DNA of 64,000 nt. It comes from Paraburkholderia translucens. Its GTDB lineage: Bacteria > Pseudomonadota > Gammaproteobacteria > Burkholderiales > Burkholderiaceae. The stretch lies in contig NZ_JAJITC010000005.1 in assembly GCF_020881035.1 (NCBI RefSeq), positions 248,001 through 312,000 of the forward strand. The letters run 5' to 3'. A model generated the notes under the pieces. It did not search any database. It saw only the letters and a list, made by a program, of their open reading frames with translations, and was not told the DNA's origin. Shown here piece by piece: positions 51,823 through 60,827 of the stretch (position 1 is its first letter; each line of letters starts with the position of its first letter). The position numbers and the translations under genes were made by a program.

Positions 51823-53106
51823 TCAGATCGTGGATTGCGCGCCCTTCGGCAGCTCGCGGCTGTCTGGCTCCAGCGACAGCGGCTCGATGCGTCCCACGAT
51901 GACAAGATAGCTGAACGCGCCAAGAAAGCAGAAACCGCCCGCCACGACGAGCGGAATCGTGAACGAACCCTTGGTCATGGCGACCATCACGCCGGTGAAC
52001 GTGGTAATCACGATCCCCGCCAGATTCGACGCGAAGTTCTGGATACCGCCGATCGACGCGACATGGCGCGGGGTAGGCGCGACGTCGCAGGGCAGCGACC
52101 AGATGCTCGCCGCGGCGAACGCGAGGCTGCCGTAGGCGATGCCGAAGAACGCGAGCATCAGATACGTGTTCTCCGTGAACGCCGACAGCGTGATCACCGA
52201 CGACAACAACATACCGCCGACCATGCAGGTCTTGCGCGCGGCCGTCAGGCTCCAGCCGCGCCGGAACAGCGCGTCGGACACATAGCCGCCGAGCCAGCCG
52301 CCCGGAATCGCGATCAGCGCCGGAATCATGCCGAGCGTGCCGAGCGATTTGAGCGAAAAGCCGCGCGTCTGCACGAGGTAGCTCGGAAACCACGTGATGA
52401 AGAAGTAGATCACGAAGTTCAGACAGAAGAAGCCGAGCATCATGCCCCACAGCGTACGGTGACGAAACAGCGACGACCACGTCACGTCGCCGCCGCCTCT
52501 TGCCTGAGCCGCTGACCCAGAGTGGCGAGCGGTGTCCATCGCGTCTTGCGTGGGATTGCGATAAATCACGAACCAGCCGACGATCCACACCGCGCCGAGC
52601 AACCCCGTGAGGATGAAAGCCGCCTTCCAGCCGAGCATGCCGATAATCAGCGCAACGACGGGAATCGACAACGCGGAGCCGACCCGCGAGCCGCTATCGA
52701 AGATGCTCGTGGCGAGCGCGCGCTCGCGGGGCTGGAACCATTGACTGACGAGCTTCGTGCAGGACGGGTACGCGCCCGCCTCGCCGACGCCGAGCAACAA
52801 CCGGCAGCCGAACATCCCGGCCACGCTGGTGGTGACCGCGGTGGCCGCGGTAAACACCGACCACCAGCCGACCGCGAGCGGCAGCGCGATGCGCGCGCCG
52901 ACACGATCGACGAACCAGCCGAACGGCATCTGCATCAACGCATAGGTCCAGAAAAAGCCGCTCAGGATGAAGCCCATCTCGGCGGGTCCGATGCCGAGCG
53001 CCTTCTCGATTTGCGGCGCGGCGACCGCGAGATTTGCCCGATCGATGTAATTCACCGTGATCGCGAGAAAACATAGAAAAATCACTACCCAACGCATCTT
53101 CTTCAT
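51823..53106 (-). CDS. MFS sugar-acid transporter (ACS family)
   Basis: A 427-residue, 12-helix transporter of the anion:cation symporter family (hexuronate/galactonate type): RWVVIFLCFLAITVNYIDRA, GWFVDRVGARIALPLA, LLGVGEAGAYPSC and QWFQPRERALATSIFDSGSR. The start at 53106 has GGAGGAGACAC before it; a much longer open frame upstream overlaps the reductase gene antisense-free but unconserved and is rejected. It probably imports the sugar acid the operon degrades. Confidence 0.93.
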   Translation of the reverse strand: MKKMRWVVIFLCFLAITVNYIDRANLAVAAPQIEKALGIGPAEMGFILSGFFWTYALMQMPFGWFVDRVGARIALPLAVGWWSVFTAATAVTTSVAGMFGCRLLLGVGEAGAYPSCTKLVSQWFQPRERALATSIFDSGSRVGSALSIPVVALIIGMLGWKAAFILTGLLGAVWIVGWFVIYRNPTQDAMDTARHSGSAAQARGGGDVTWSSLFRHRTLWGMMLGFFCLNFVIYFFITWFPSYLVQTRGFSLKSLGTLGMIPALIAIPGGWLGGYVSDALFRRGWSLTAARKTCMVGGMLLSSVITLSAFTENTYLMLAFFGIAYGSLAFAAASIWSLPCDVAPTPRHVASIGGIQNFASNLAGIVITTFTGVMVAMTKGSFTIPLVVAGGFCFLGAFSYLVIVGRIEPLSLEPDSRELPKGAQSTI

Positions 53107-53144
53107 GAAAGTGTCTCCTCCTGGGCTTGCATATATTCGATGAA

Positions 53145-54272
53145 TCACGCGGCAAGCGCGGCGTTCAGACGCGGCTGCTCGAGCCGCATGCCCAGCTCGT
53201 GCGCGAGCTCGATCAGCGGTTTGAAGCGGCGCTGCTTCTTTTGCTCGTGATTGCGTGCGATATCGGCGAGACGATGATCGAGGAACGGGTTTTCGAAACG
53301 TTCGCGCACGTCGTCGAGATAGGCGCGCGCGGCGCCGCCCTGACCGAGCGCGTCGAACACCGGCAGCACCTCGTCGCGCCATAGCGATTCCAGATCGGCA
53401 CGCAACAGCGGATCGCGCATCGCGTGCAGCACGTTCTCGCCCGGATCGCGTGCGTCGGCTTGCCAGCGCTCGGCAAGCCACGTATGACCGAGGTTGAGCA
53501 GCAACAGCTTCAGGCGCTCGTAGTGCAACAGGTCGTCGGTGACGATCATCGCTTCGTGCTCGCACGGCAGCACCATGCCGGCACGCCGCTCGATCGCCCA
53601 CAACGCGTAGGGTTCGGCAATCGCGCCGACCGGCCGGATCGGCTCGGACACGATGCGGTCCACCAGCGAATTGACCCAGACGCACGTGTGCTCGATGTAG
53701 CGGACGAACTCGGCCCCGGCGCCCCAGCCGCGCGCGATATCGGCGACGAGGCCACGCAGCGTGTCGCCATTGCCCGATACGAGTTCGCATGGCAGCAGCG
53801 TCAGCGGCGCGGCGCCAGCCTTGAAGCGCGCATGCAGCAGCACCGCGAGCTTCGCCGCGAAGCCACGCGGCACGCTTGCCTCGTTGCGCAATAGCGCGGC
53901 GGTGTCGTCGGCGAAACACTCGTAGCCTCGGTCGCCGGTGTTCGAGATCACGACTCGTGCGTCGCGCGCGAAGCGCTCGACCACCGTCGGCCAATCGGTG
54001 TTCGCGTTCAATGCCTCGGTGATCGCGTGACATCGCGTGACCGTATCGATCACCGCTTCACGGCGCACGCCGCGAATGCGCACGTCGTACTGCCCGTGCG
54101 CGCGCAATGCATCGATGCGTGCGAGGCTCTCGGGATTGGCCGTCGTCTGCACGACGGTGACATGGCCTTGCGCGCGGCCCGCATCGAGTGCCTCCGAGAC
54201 GAACAGGTCCGCGTGCGCCTGCAGAAAGCGGCTCGTGCCAAATTGAAGAATCGGGTTACCAATGGTCCGCAT
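53145..54272 (-). CDS. mannitol-dehydrogenase-family reductase (UxaB-like)
   Basis: A 375-residue NAD-dependent polyol/uronate reductase: ILQFGTSRFLQAHADLFV near the start, FADDTAALLRN, LLPCELVSGNGDTLRG with its conserved Asn, and the C-terminal domain with a LLNLGHTWLAE helix bearing the catalytic lysine/histidine region. Shorter than E. coli UxaB (about 480). In context it would reduce D-tagaturonate to D-altronate for the dehydratase. ATG at 54272 preferred over a TTG-started extension. Confidence 0.85.
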   Translation of the reverse strand: MRTIGNPILQFGTSRFLQAHADLFVSEALDAGRAQGHVTVVQTTANPESLARIDALRAHGQYDVRIRGVRREAVIDTVTRCHAITEALNANTDWPTVVERFARDARVVISNTGDRGYECFADDTAALLRNEASVPRGFAAKLAVLLHARFKAGAAPLTLLPCELVSGNGDTLRGLVADIARGWGAGAEFVRYIEHTCVWVNSLVDRIVSEPIRPVGAIAEPYALWAIERRAGMVLPCEHEAMIVTDDLLHYERLKLLLLNLGHTWLAERWQADARDPGENVLHAMRDPLLRADLESLWRDEVLPVFDALGQGGAARAYLDDVRERFENPFLDHRLADIARNHEQKKQRRFKPLIELAHELGMRLEQPRLNAALAA

Positions 54273-54292
54273 CGTCGGTTGTCCCCGCTCGC

Positions 54293-55315
54293 TCAACAGG
54301 CGACCAGCGCCTTGATGACGCCGGCATCCGGTTTCAGCAGCTTGGGAAACTCGCTCGGCAGATTGCCGAGTTCGACCACATGCGTATTGAGCGCCGCCGT
54401 CGGAATCTTGCCCGCGCGCATTGCGGCGAGCACCGTTTCGAAATCGGCGACCGTCGCATTGCGGCTCGCGAGCAAGGTCGTTTCGCGCTTGTGAAACTCG
54501 GGATCGGCAAACGAAATGCGCTCGCTGACGATCGACACCAGCACGTACTTGCCGCCATGCGCGACGAACTGCAACCCGCGCTCCATCGCCTTCACGTTGC
54601 CGGTGGCGTCGAACACCACGTCGAAAAATTCGTTATCGGTCAGCGCGGCGAGTTCGGCGGCATCGGTTGCGGCGTCGCTCGTGTCGAGCAGCACCGTGTG
54701 ATCCGCCTGCAACGCACCGGCGCACACCGACAAGCGATCCGCGCGGCCATCGAGCACGGTGAGCTCGGCGCCGCGCAGCTTCGCGAAGATCGTCGCGGCC
54801 ATGCCGATCGGACCGGCCCCGACGACCAGCACGCGCTGCGCAGCCTGCACGTCGGCGCGCGCGACGGCGTGTGCGCCGATCGCGAGAAACTCGAGCATCG
54901 CGGCTTCGTCGAGCGTCACGCCGTCGGCCTTGAAGACGAATGCCTGCGGCACCGCGAGGTATTCGGTCATGCCGCCGTCGGTATGGACGCCGAGCACGCG
55001 GATGTTCACGCAGCAATTGCCCTTGCCCGCGCGGCAGGCCACGCAGCGCCCGCACGACAGATAAGGCATCACGTAGACCTGATCTCCGGTCGCGACGCGC
55101 GCGCCGGGCGGCGCCACCTCGACGATACCGGCAAGCTCGTGCCCCATCACACGCGGGTACGACAGGTACGGCTGATTGCCGGTGAAGATATGGAAGTCGG
55201 TACCGCAGATGCCGACTCGCCGGATGCGGATCAGCACATCGTCGGGGCCGGGCTTGGGTATCGCACGTTCGGCGAGCGCGAGCTGGCCGGGTTGTTCGCA
55301 AATGATTGTCTTCAT
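54293..55315 (-). CDS. zinc alcohol dehydrogenase, LgoD-like
   Basis: A 340-residue medium-chain zinc dehydrogenase (KTIICEQPGQLALAERAIP). Catalytic zinc: ICGTDFHIF and GHELAG; structural zinc loop CGRCVACRAGKGNCC; cofactor loop VVGAGPIGMA. It resembles E. coli YjjN/LgoD, which oxidises L-galactonate to D-tagaturonate. First gene of the operon after the divergent regulator region; start chosen at 55315 because the upstream 29 codons are unconserved. Confidence 0.88.
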   Translation of the reverse strand: MKTIICEQPGQLALAERAIPKPGPDDVLIRIRRVGICGTDFHIFTGNQPYLSYPRVMGHELAGIVEVAPPGARVATGDQVYVMPYLSCGRCVACRAGKGNCCVNIRVLGVHTDGGMTEYLAVPQAFVFKADGVTLDEAAMLEFLAIGAHAVARADVQAAQRVLVVGAGPIGMAATIFAKLRGAELTVLDGRADRLSVCAGALQADHTVLLDTSDAATDAAELAALTDNEFFDVVFDATGNVKAMERGLQFVAHGGKYVLVSIVSERISFADPEFHKRETTLLASRNATVADFETVLAAMRAGKIPTAALNTHVVELGNLPSEFPKLLKPDAGVIKALVAC

Positions 55316-55561
55316 CGTCGTGGAGGAATTGATCGGGAATCGGGATGCGAAACGAGCCGGCAGACGACTCGCGGGTCGCCTACCGGCCTTACCAATTTGC
55401 AAAAATAACGGTGTATGCGATACTGGTCAAGCCAATTTACGTGAATTTGGGGAAACCCCGAAGGCTGCCGCTGCGCCCCCGTTTGTGCGCCGGGCGCTTC
55501 CATCTACAATCGGCGCTCGCCCTATCGGGCTTGTACAAGCTCTCTTGCCGGAAAACGTCTC

Positions 55562-56272
55562 GTGACCGCCAAACCTGCCGACACTCGCCGTCTCTATCTT
55601 CAGATCGCGGAAAAATTGCGCGATCTGATCGCTCAGCCGGATTTCGCGCCGAACGGCCGCCTGCCGCCCGAGCGTGCGCTGGCCGAGACACTCGGCGTGT
55701 CGCGGCCGTCGGTGCGCGAGGCACTGGTCGCGCTCGAACTCGAAGGGCTCGTCGAGATTCGCATGGGCTCGGGCGTCTATGTGTGCGCGGCGCCGTCCGC
55801 GCAGAATGGCGCGTCGCTGTCGCAGGCAGAACTCGGCGACAGCCTGCTGGACATCCTTGGCGCGCGCTGTTTGATCGAAGGCTCGATCGTCGCGAGCGTC
55901 GCACCGTTCTGCAAACCGAAAGACCTGAAGATGCTGCGCGCCATCTACGACGAGATGCAGCGCGAAGTGAAGGCCGGCAGAATTCCGGTCGCGTCCGATC
56001 GCGCGTTCCATCTCGCCATCGCGCAGATGTCCGGCAACGAAGTGCTCGTGCGCACCGTCAGTTCGCTATTCGATGCGCGGCATAGTCCGCTGTCGGAAAA
56101 GCTGCGCGGCCACTTCGAGAACGAAACGACGTGGAGCGCAGTGCCCGACGAACATCTCGTGATTCTGGAGGCGCTTGAAGCGCATGACGCGATTCAGGCG
56201 CAAGCGGCAATGCAGCGTCATTTGAAGCTCTCGTTGGAGCGGGTGATTGCGGGGGGGCAGCGGACGGCTTAG
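55562..56272 (+). CDS. GntR-family regulator (FadR subfamily, FCD domain)
   Basis: A 236-residue regulator. The winged helix is at 8-75 (YLQIAEKLRDLIAQ, LPPERALAETLGVSRPSVRE) and the FCD ligand domain has the metal-binding pattern with histidines in DRAFHLAIAQMSGN and MQRHLKLSLERV. Starts with GTG. Divergent from the sugar-acid operon and likely its repressor, with the pathway acid as ligand (compare LgoR/UxuR). Confidence 0.9.
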   Translation: MTAKPADTRRLYLQIAEKLRDLIAQPDFAPNGRLPPERALAETLGVSRPSVREALVALELEGLVEIRMGSGVYVCAAPSAQNGASLSQAELGDSLLDILGARCLIEGSIVASVAPFCKPKDLKMLRAIYDEMQREVKAGRIPVASDRAFHLAIAQMSGNEVLVRTVSSLFDARHSPLSEKLRGHFENETTWSAVPDEHLVILEALEAHDAIQAQAAMQRHLKLSLERVIAGGQRTA

Positions 56273-56677
56273 ATGTTACTCCCGCTATGAAACCGGATTT
56301 GCAGTCTTGTTCATAAAGCCGGTTTCTTTTATCGAAAGTTTCAAAAGAACTCGGAATTGACATGCACGATTGAGCACGCCATCGGCATCGTCGGATACGA
56401 TGCAGCACTTGCCTCTAGCAGACAATCCCCAGAGCCATATAACAGAAAGAATTCCTCCAGTCGCTTCGATACAGATCGACGCGCATCGACCTGGTCTCGT
56501 TATCGCCTACAGCGTATCGCGGGGGACAGACGTGGGCGGGACAAAGCGTGACCGGAAATGTGCTGCTGCGTTCGATCGGAACCTGCGTCGCCGCGCCGTC
56601 TCCATGGTCGGGATAAAACATATGCAAGTGTTCACCGGGACGAAGGCGGCCACTTCGGATGATCACTCGAGGTAGAT
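56273..56677. other. 405 bp without a supported gene
   Basis: Three overlapping frames are open in part, none with recognisable features. The stretch leads into the toxin-like gene and may hold its lost 5' part. Base composition is lower in GC than the sugar-acid operon. Confidence 0.45.
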
Positions 56678-57322
56678 GTGTTGGCGTGGCATTCGACGCG
56701 CGCAGCGTGGCTGCAACACAGTCCATCCGCGCTGCTGTCCCATCGGTCGCACGAACTGCGCGATATGCTTGGTCGAAGTGACAACCGATTCCTCATGAAC
56801 AGGATGGACGATCACGAGGTCGCCAGAGCCCTGTACAACGAAGTGAAGGACGGTAACCTGCTCTTTGTGCCAGAGCGGTATGAAATGCGCAAGTGCGTCC
56901 AGGCGATCCGCGAGCAGAGGGAGAAGAGTTCGGCGCTAGCCCTCCGTACGCAACAAGCAGCCGAATGGGACACGACAAATTTGCTGTACGGCAACAGCAC
57001 TGGCGTGCCGCAGAATGTCGGTACGCCGTCGTATTCTCCCGGTGCTAGCTCATTACGGGACGCTCAACCGTTCGAGTACAGCGAGGACATGCCTTCGGGC
57101 GACGAAATCCAAACGGCGTGGTTACCCTCAGAAGGAGGGCCACCTAACCAATGGCTGGAAAATACATCGGGAAAGAAACAATGGCGCCTATATGACGGAA
57201 ACGGTAACGCGGCCGTCGATATTGATTTCGGCCACGATCACGGCTTCGGGATTCCGCACTCCCATAATTGGGACAACGGCGTTAGAGGTAAGGGAAATGC
57301 GTTTTCTCTGGTACCTTGGTAA
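56678..57322 (+). CDS. polymorphic-toxin-like protein (possible type 24 domain)
   Basis: A 214-residue frame with no good start (GTG at 56678; first ATG at 56795). The N-terminal half (NRFLMNRMDDHEVARALYNE, LLFVPERYEMRKCVQAIREQ) looks like a linker/helical domain of a larger effector. The C-terminal 55 residues (KKQWRLYDGNGNAAVDIDFG, HDHGFGIPHSHNW) have a Asp/His-rich pattern like polymorphic toxin type 24 domains. It is followed 11 bp later by an immunity-like gene. No transport domain (PAAR, Rhs, signal) is visible, so this may be an orphan cassette cut from its carrier. Confidence 0.55.
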   Translation: MLAWHSTRAAWLQHSPSALLSHRSHELRDMLGRSDNRFLMNRMDDHEVARALYNEVKDGNLLFVPERYEMRKCVQAIREQREKSSALALRTQQAAEWDTTNLLYGNSTGVPQNVGTPSYSPGASSLRDAQPFEYSEDMPSGDEIQTAWLPSEGGPPNQWLENTSGKKQWRLYDGNGNAAVDIDFGHDHGFGIPHSHNWDNGVRGKGNAFSLVPW

Positions 57323-57333
57323 AGGGATTTTTG

Positions 57334-57684
57334 ATGGACAAGCTGAAAGAACTTGAATATTTCCACGACTGGAATATCGACGCTCTTGCCGTTCGCGACA
57401 GGCATAAACTCATCATCATGTTGGAATATGAGGGGAAGCGCGCAACCGTCATTTTTAGCGGAACCAGTCGTTGCACCGTCGAACATTTCAGCGTGTCCAA
57501 CAATATCGTCTTCGAGATAAAAACTCTCAAGCCGGAAGACACAAATTACGATCTCGCGCTCGCCATGCTCTCAAAAAGCGAGCGCTTTTCTCGCACGCCG
57601 GGATCTCAAGTAGCGATAGTTCTCGCAACGGCTGGCGCGGAACTGGCGATCGAGTTCGAGACGCTCGAAATAGACGTTGAATAG
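57334..57684 (+). CDS. immunity-like protein
   Basis: A 116-residue acidic protein (MDKLKELEYFHDWNIDALAV, then RHKLIIMLEYEGKRATVIFS). The opening (short helix, HD, strands with a FSG turn) is a common layout for cytoplasmic immunity proteins of polymorphic toxins. Order toxin-then-immunity and the small gap support the role. Composition is less GC-rich than the neighbouring operon, a sign of transfer. The specific immunity family is not known to me. Confidence 0.55.
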   Translation: MDKLKELEYFHDWNIDALAVRDRHKLIIMLEYEGKRATVIFSGTSRCTVEHFSVSNNIVFEIKTLKPEDTNYDLALAMLSKSERFSRTPGSQVAIVLATAGAELAIEFETLEIDVE

Positions 57685-57801
57685 CCGCCGCGTGCGCGAG
57701 CCCAGCACGGCTTCCCTACTCTTACGCTCGCGCCGCACGGGTCTTTTGGCCTTGCGCCACGGGAGCCGGCGCGCCGGCCAACAATCCACGCGGCGTTGAC
57801 A

Positions 57802-59691
57802 CTAGCCAAATGCACCGTCGACGCCATCGACGTGCGCCACGCCGGTCTGATTCCGCCCGCGCCGTTTGGCGGTATAAAGCGCTCGGTCAGCCGCCTCAAC
57901 CAGAACGCTGCCATCGCCGCCATCGGCTGCCCGTTGCACCGCTACGCCAAGGCTGATCGTGACGATGCCCGTATCGCTTCCCGCGTGGGGAATCCGCAGA
58001 TTTTCCACACCCAACCGGATGCGCTCGGCGACTACCAGCGCGCCCTGCTGGTCGGTTTCCTTCAGGATCAATCCGAATTCTTCGCCCCCGTAGCGGGCCA
58101 CCACGTCTGACGGTCGTCTTGCCGAAGCGGCAATGGCTTGTGCAATCGCGCGCAGACACTCATCGCCAGCCCGGTGCCCATAGTGGTCGTTGTAGCTTTT
58201 GTAGGCATCCACATCGGCCATCACAACCGCCACGAATCCGCGCTTGTCGGTCCGGGCCTCCTGTCGCCATTGGAATGCCAGTTCGCGGTCGAAGTGCCGA
58301 CGATTGAACAGACCTGTCAGGCCGTCGCGAAAGGCGAGTCCGTGCAGTTCGACTCGCTCGTCCGCAAGGCGCTGCTCCGCCACTTTGCGCTCCGTGATGT
58401 CATGAGCGGTGGCCGTGAGCGCCTCCGGTTTGCCGGAAAATGCGTCGATGACGGGGCGAAGGTTCGTTTCCATCCACAGGACACGACCGTCCGGACGCCG
58501 GAAGCGACTGACCTGGTAAGCCTCGGTCGCGCCCGTCCCCAGGTTGTCAATGGCCCTGGCCAGTGCATCGCGGTCGTCGGACAGAACAAGATCCGGATAA
58601 CGCATTCCGATGAGGCTCTCGGGGGCAATTCCCATCACTGCAGTCGCCCGCGGCGAAACGTACGTGAGCGTGCCGTCGAGCGCCATGCTCATTACGATGT
58701 CGGTCGCGTTCTCAGCGAGAATTCGATATCGCCGCTCGCCCTCGCGAAGCAGCGCGATGAGACGGTTCCGTTGAATTTGGGTGGCGCTGACAGGTAACGC
58801 AATGCCAAGCGCGGCGACGAGGAAGAGTTGCAGAGCGAAGATGCGGCCCTGCATGCTTTGATACGGAAGCATCCAGAGCGGTCCTGACCCGTGCATCGTG
58901 AACGACACCGCGATGGCCAGGCACAGCAGCAAACCAACCAGTACGCCGGCGAGGTCGGCGAAAAAGGCCAGCAGCACGATAGGCGAGAGCGCCCAGTAAA
59001 GCAGCTCGAAGCGGCTTTGCCCGAATACGCCCGCTGTAACGACACAAACCAGAAGCAACAGAAAGGCCGTTTTTTTGCGGCGGTCGGCACGCAGAAGATG
59101 CGTCACTTCCCCGGTCCACAAGACTACGGCCGCCGGCGTGAAAATCGCGAGACTCAAGGCATCCGAGACGAACCAGTTGGCCAGATTCGGCAGCTGATAC
59201 CCGCTGAGTTGACCGCGCAGCAGGGTCGTCGCAATCAACCCGGACGCAATGGGCGCGAGCAAGACACCGCCGGCCAGAAATCGGACGAGCGTCCTCGGAC
59301 GAATCAGTTCGGCGACGGTCGAGATGCGCGGGGCAAACACAAACGCCACCAATACCTCGAGGATATCGGCGGACGAATAGGACAAACACACCCCGATGCT
59401 TTCTCCAAAGATGAGATTGGCAGCGAGATTGCCGAGCACACCGCCGGCAAACACCCAATATCGCTGCCTCGGCGGCGCCACCATCATCTGTGCGAGGAGG
59501 ACCGCATTGGTCAGCCAGATAGGCGCGATTTCGCCGGCCATGGTCTTGAGCGTCCCGCTGGCAAGGCACGTGACTGTCGTCACCGCCAGTGCCAGCATCA
59601 ACGCCCCGGCGTCCCGGGTCCAGCGAAACGATGGTAGCTGGCCGACAGATGCGCCATACCCCGGAGTGAGCCCCTCGGATGACTGCTCCAT
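57802..59691 (-). CDS. membrane diguanylate cyclase (MASE1-PAS-GGDEF)
   Basis: A 629-residue c-di-GMP synthase. Residues 25-305 are a MASE1 sensor with about eight membrane helices (IAPIWLTNAVLLAQMMVAPP near its start); 320-440 is a PAS/PAC unit ending TATAHDITERKVAEQRLADE; 455-620 is the GGDEF domain with the intact active loop RYGGEEFGLIL. The product-inhibition RxxD site upstream of the loop is not evident, and no EAL domain follows. The sensed signal is unknown. Confidence 0.94.
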   Translation of the reverse strand: MEQSSEGLTPGYGASVGQLPSFRWTRDAGALMLALAVTTVTCLASGTLKTMAGEIAPIWLTNAVLLAQMMVAPPRQRYWVFAGGVLGNLAANLIFGESIGVCLSYSSADILEVLVAFVFAPRISTVAELIRPRTLVRFLAGGVLLAPIASGLIATTLLRGQLSGYQLPNLANWFVSDALSLAIFTPAAVVLWTGEVTHLLRADRRKKTAFLLLLVCVVTAGVFGQSRFELLYWALSPIVLLAFFADLAGVLVGLLLCLAIAVSFTMHGSGPLWMLPYQSMQGRIFALQLFLVAALGIALPVSATQIQRNRLIALLREGERRYRILAENATDIVMSMALDGTLTYVSPRATAVMGIAPESLIGMRYPDLVLSDDRDALARAIDNLGTGATEAYQVSRFRRPDGRVLWMETNLRPVIDAFSGKPEALTATAHDITERKVAEQRLADERVELHGLAFRDGLTGLFNRRHFDRELAFQWRQEARTDKRGFVAVVMADVDAYKSYNDHYGHRAGDECLRAIAQAIAASARRPSDVVARYGGEEFGLILKETDQQGALVVAERIRLGVENLRIPHAGSDTGIVTISLGVAVQRAADGGDGSVLVEAADRALYTAKRRGRNQTGVAHVDGVDGAFG

Positions 59692-59905
59692 TTGTTGTCT
59701 CTCAGTTTCTTATTGTTTCGAATTTGGCCTGGCGCCCTACCGCATCTCGTCCCAGGAGATACGATTGCCGCCCAGAGGTGATGTAGAACGATGCGTCGGC
59801 CCACTGCATCATACCCCCCAACAAACAGCCACCGATAGCGCCCGTCGACACGCCTTCTCCTCACGCGTCATGAACGCCGCGCCGCCCGGCGTTGCCGCGA
59901 CAGAC

Positions 59906-60781
59906 CTACATCGCCTCGAACCTGTAAAGCTTCGCGGCCGTGTCCGCGACTATCGCACGTCGCTCCTTTTGATCGGGAAAAATCGCGTGCAGCAGGCCGA
60001 GCGTGCGTGCGAAATTCACCTGTGTCTCGAACTGCGTATGGGGCCAGTCGCTGCCCCACATCAGACGGTTCACGCTGAATGCCTTTGTCAGAAGCTGAAC
60101 CGCCTCACGCACATCATGGTGGTCGTGCTCCATGTTCTGCCAGTTTCGATAGGCAGCCGACACCTTCACCCACACGCGCTGCGTGTCCGCAAGTCCGAGA
60201 AGACGGCGAAAGCCCGGAGCATCTGTGCCTCGAGTGGGGTCTGGCCGGCCAAAATGATCGACCACCACATTCATGCCTTCATCCAGAAGCGGCCGGACAA
60301 TGTGCTCTAGACGTGCCGCTTCGGCGTGCACTTCGACATGCCATCCCAGTTCCCGGACATGCATGAGCGTTTGCGCACTCACCCAGCGATGCAGCGGCAA
60401 ATCGGCATGTCCGATGAGATTCAGGCGGATTCCGACGATTCCCGCGCGCGCCATCGCCGTCAACGTGTCACGTTCGCAGTCCGGCTCTATGACGGCGACC
60501 CCGCGCAGCCGTTCAGGCGCACGACGTAACGCGTCGAGCAGATAACTGCAATCGGTGCCGAGAAAGCTGGGCTGCACCAGTACACCGTGCGACACGCCGT
60601 GCTCATCCAGTTGCGCGAGGTACGCGTCCAGCGGCGCATCGTAGTCGGGTGCGTAGCGGCGCTGTCGTGCCAGCGACAAGCCGCGCTCGAAAACATGCGC
60701 ATGCGCATCAATCAACGTGATGTGGGACGGACGGTGCACTGCCAGTGTTTGATATGCGTCCGGCCCCTGCTTCTCCATCAT
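59906..60781 (-). CDS. amidohydrolase (2-pyrone-dicarboxylate lactonase type)
   Basis: A 291-residue TIM-barrel metal-dependent hydrolase. First-strand motif is LIDAHAHVFER with the metal-binding HxH, then ALRRAPERLRGVAVIEPDCE, VVVDHFGRPDP, WVKVSAAYR and the final WGSDWPHTQ with the catalytic Asp. This pattern is shared with LigI-type lactonases and related hydrolases for aromatic-derived lactones. GAGGAA precedes the ATG at 60781. It follows the MFS gene and probably acts on the compound that gene imports. Confidence 0.88.
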   Translation of the reverse strand: MMEKQGPDAYQTLAVHRPSHITLIDAHAHVFERGLSLARQRRYAPDYDAPLDAYLAQLDEHGVSHGVLVQPSFLGTDCSYLLDALRRAPERLRGVAVIEPDCERDTLTAMARAGIVGIRLNLIGHADLPLHRWVSAQTLMHVRELGWHVEVHAEAARLEHIVRPLLDEGMNVVVDHFGRPDPTRGTDAPGFRRLLGLADTQRVWVKVSAAYRNWQNMEHDHHDVREAVQLLTKAFSVNRLMWGSDWPHTQFETQVNFARTLGLLHAIFPDQKERRAIVADTAAKLYRFEAM

Positions 60782-60827
60782 TGAGGTTCCTCGATGATCC
60801 TTCGTGACTTCGCGACAATGGTCCTTT

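Noticed and set aside
53107..54033. 309-codon N-terminal extension of the MFS gene at 51823
   Set aside because: It overlaps the reductase gene in another frame and is Arg/Ala-rich without membrane segments; the real start at 53106 has a strong ribosome-binding site.
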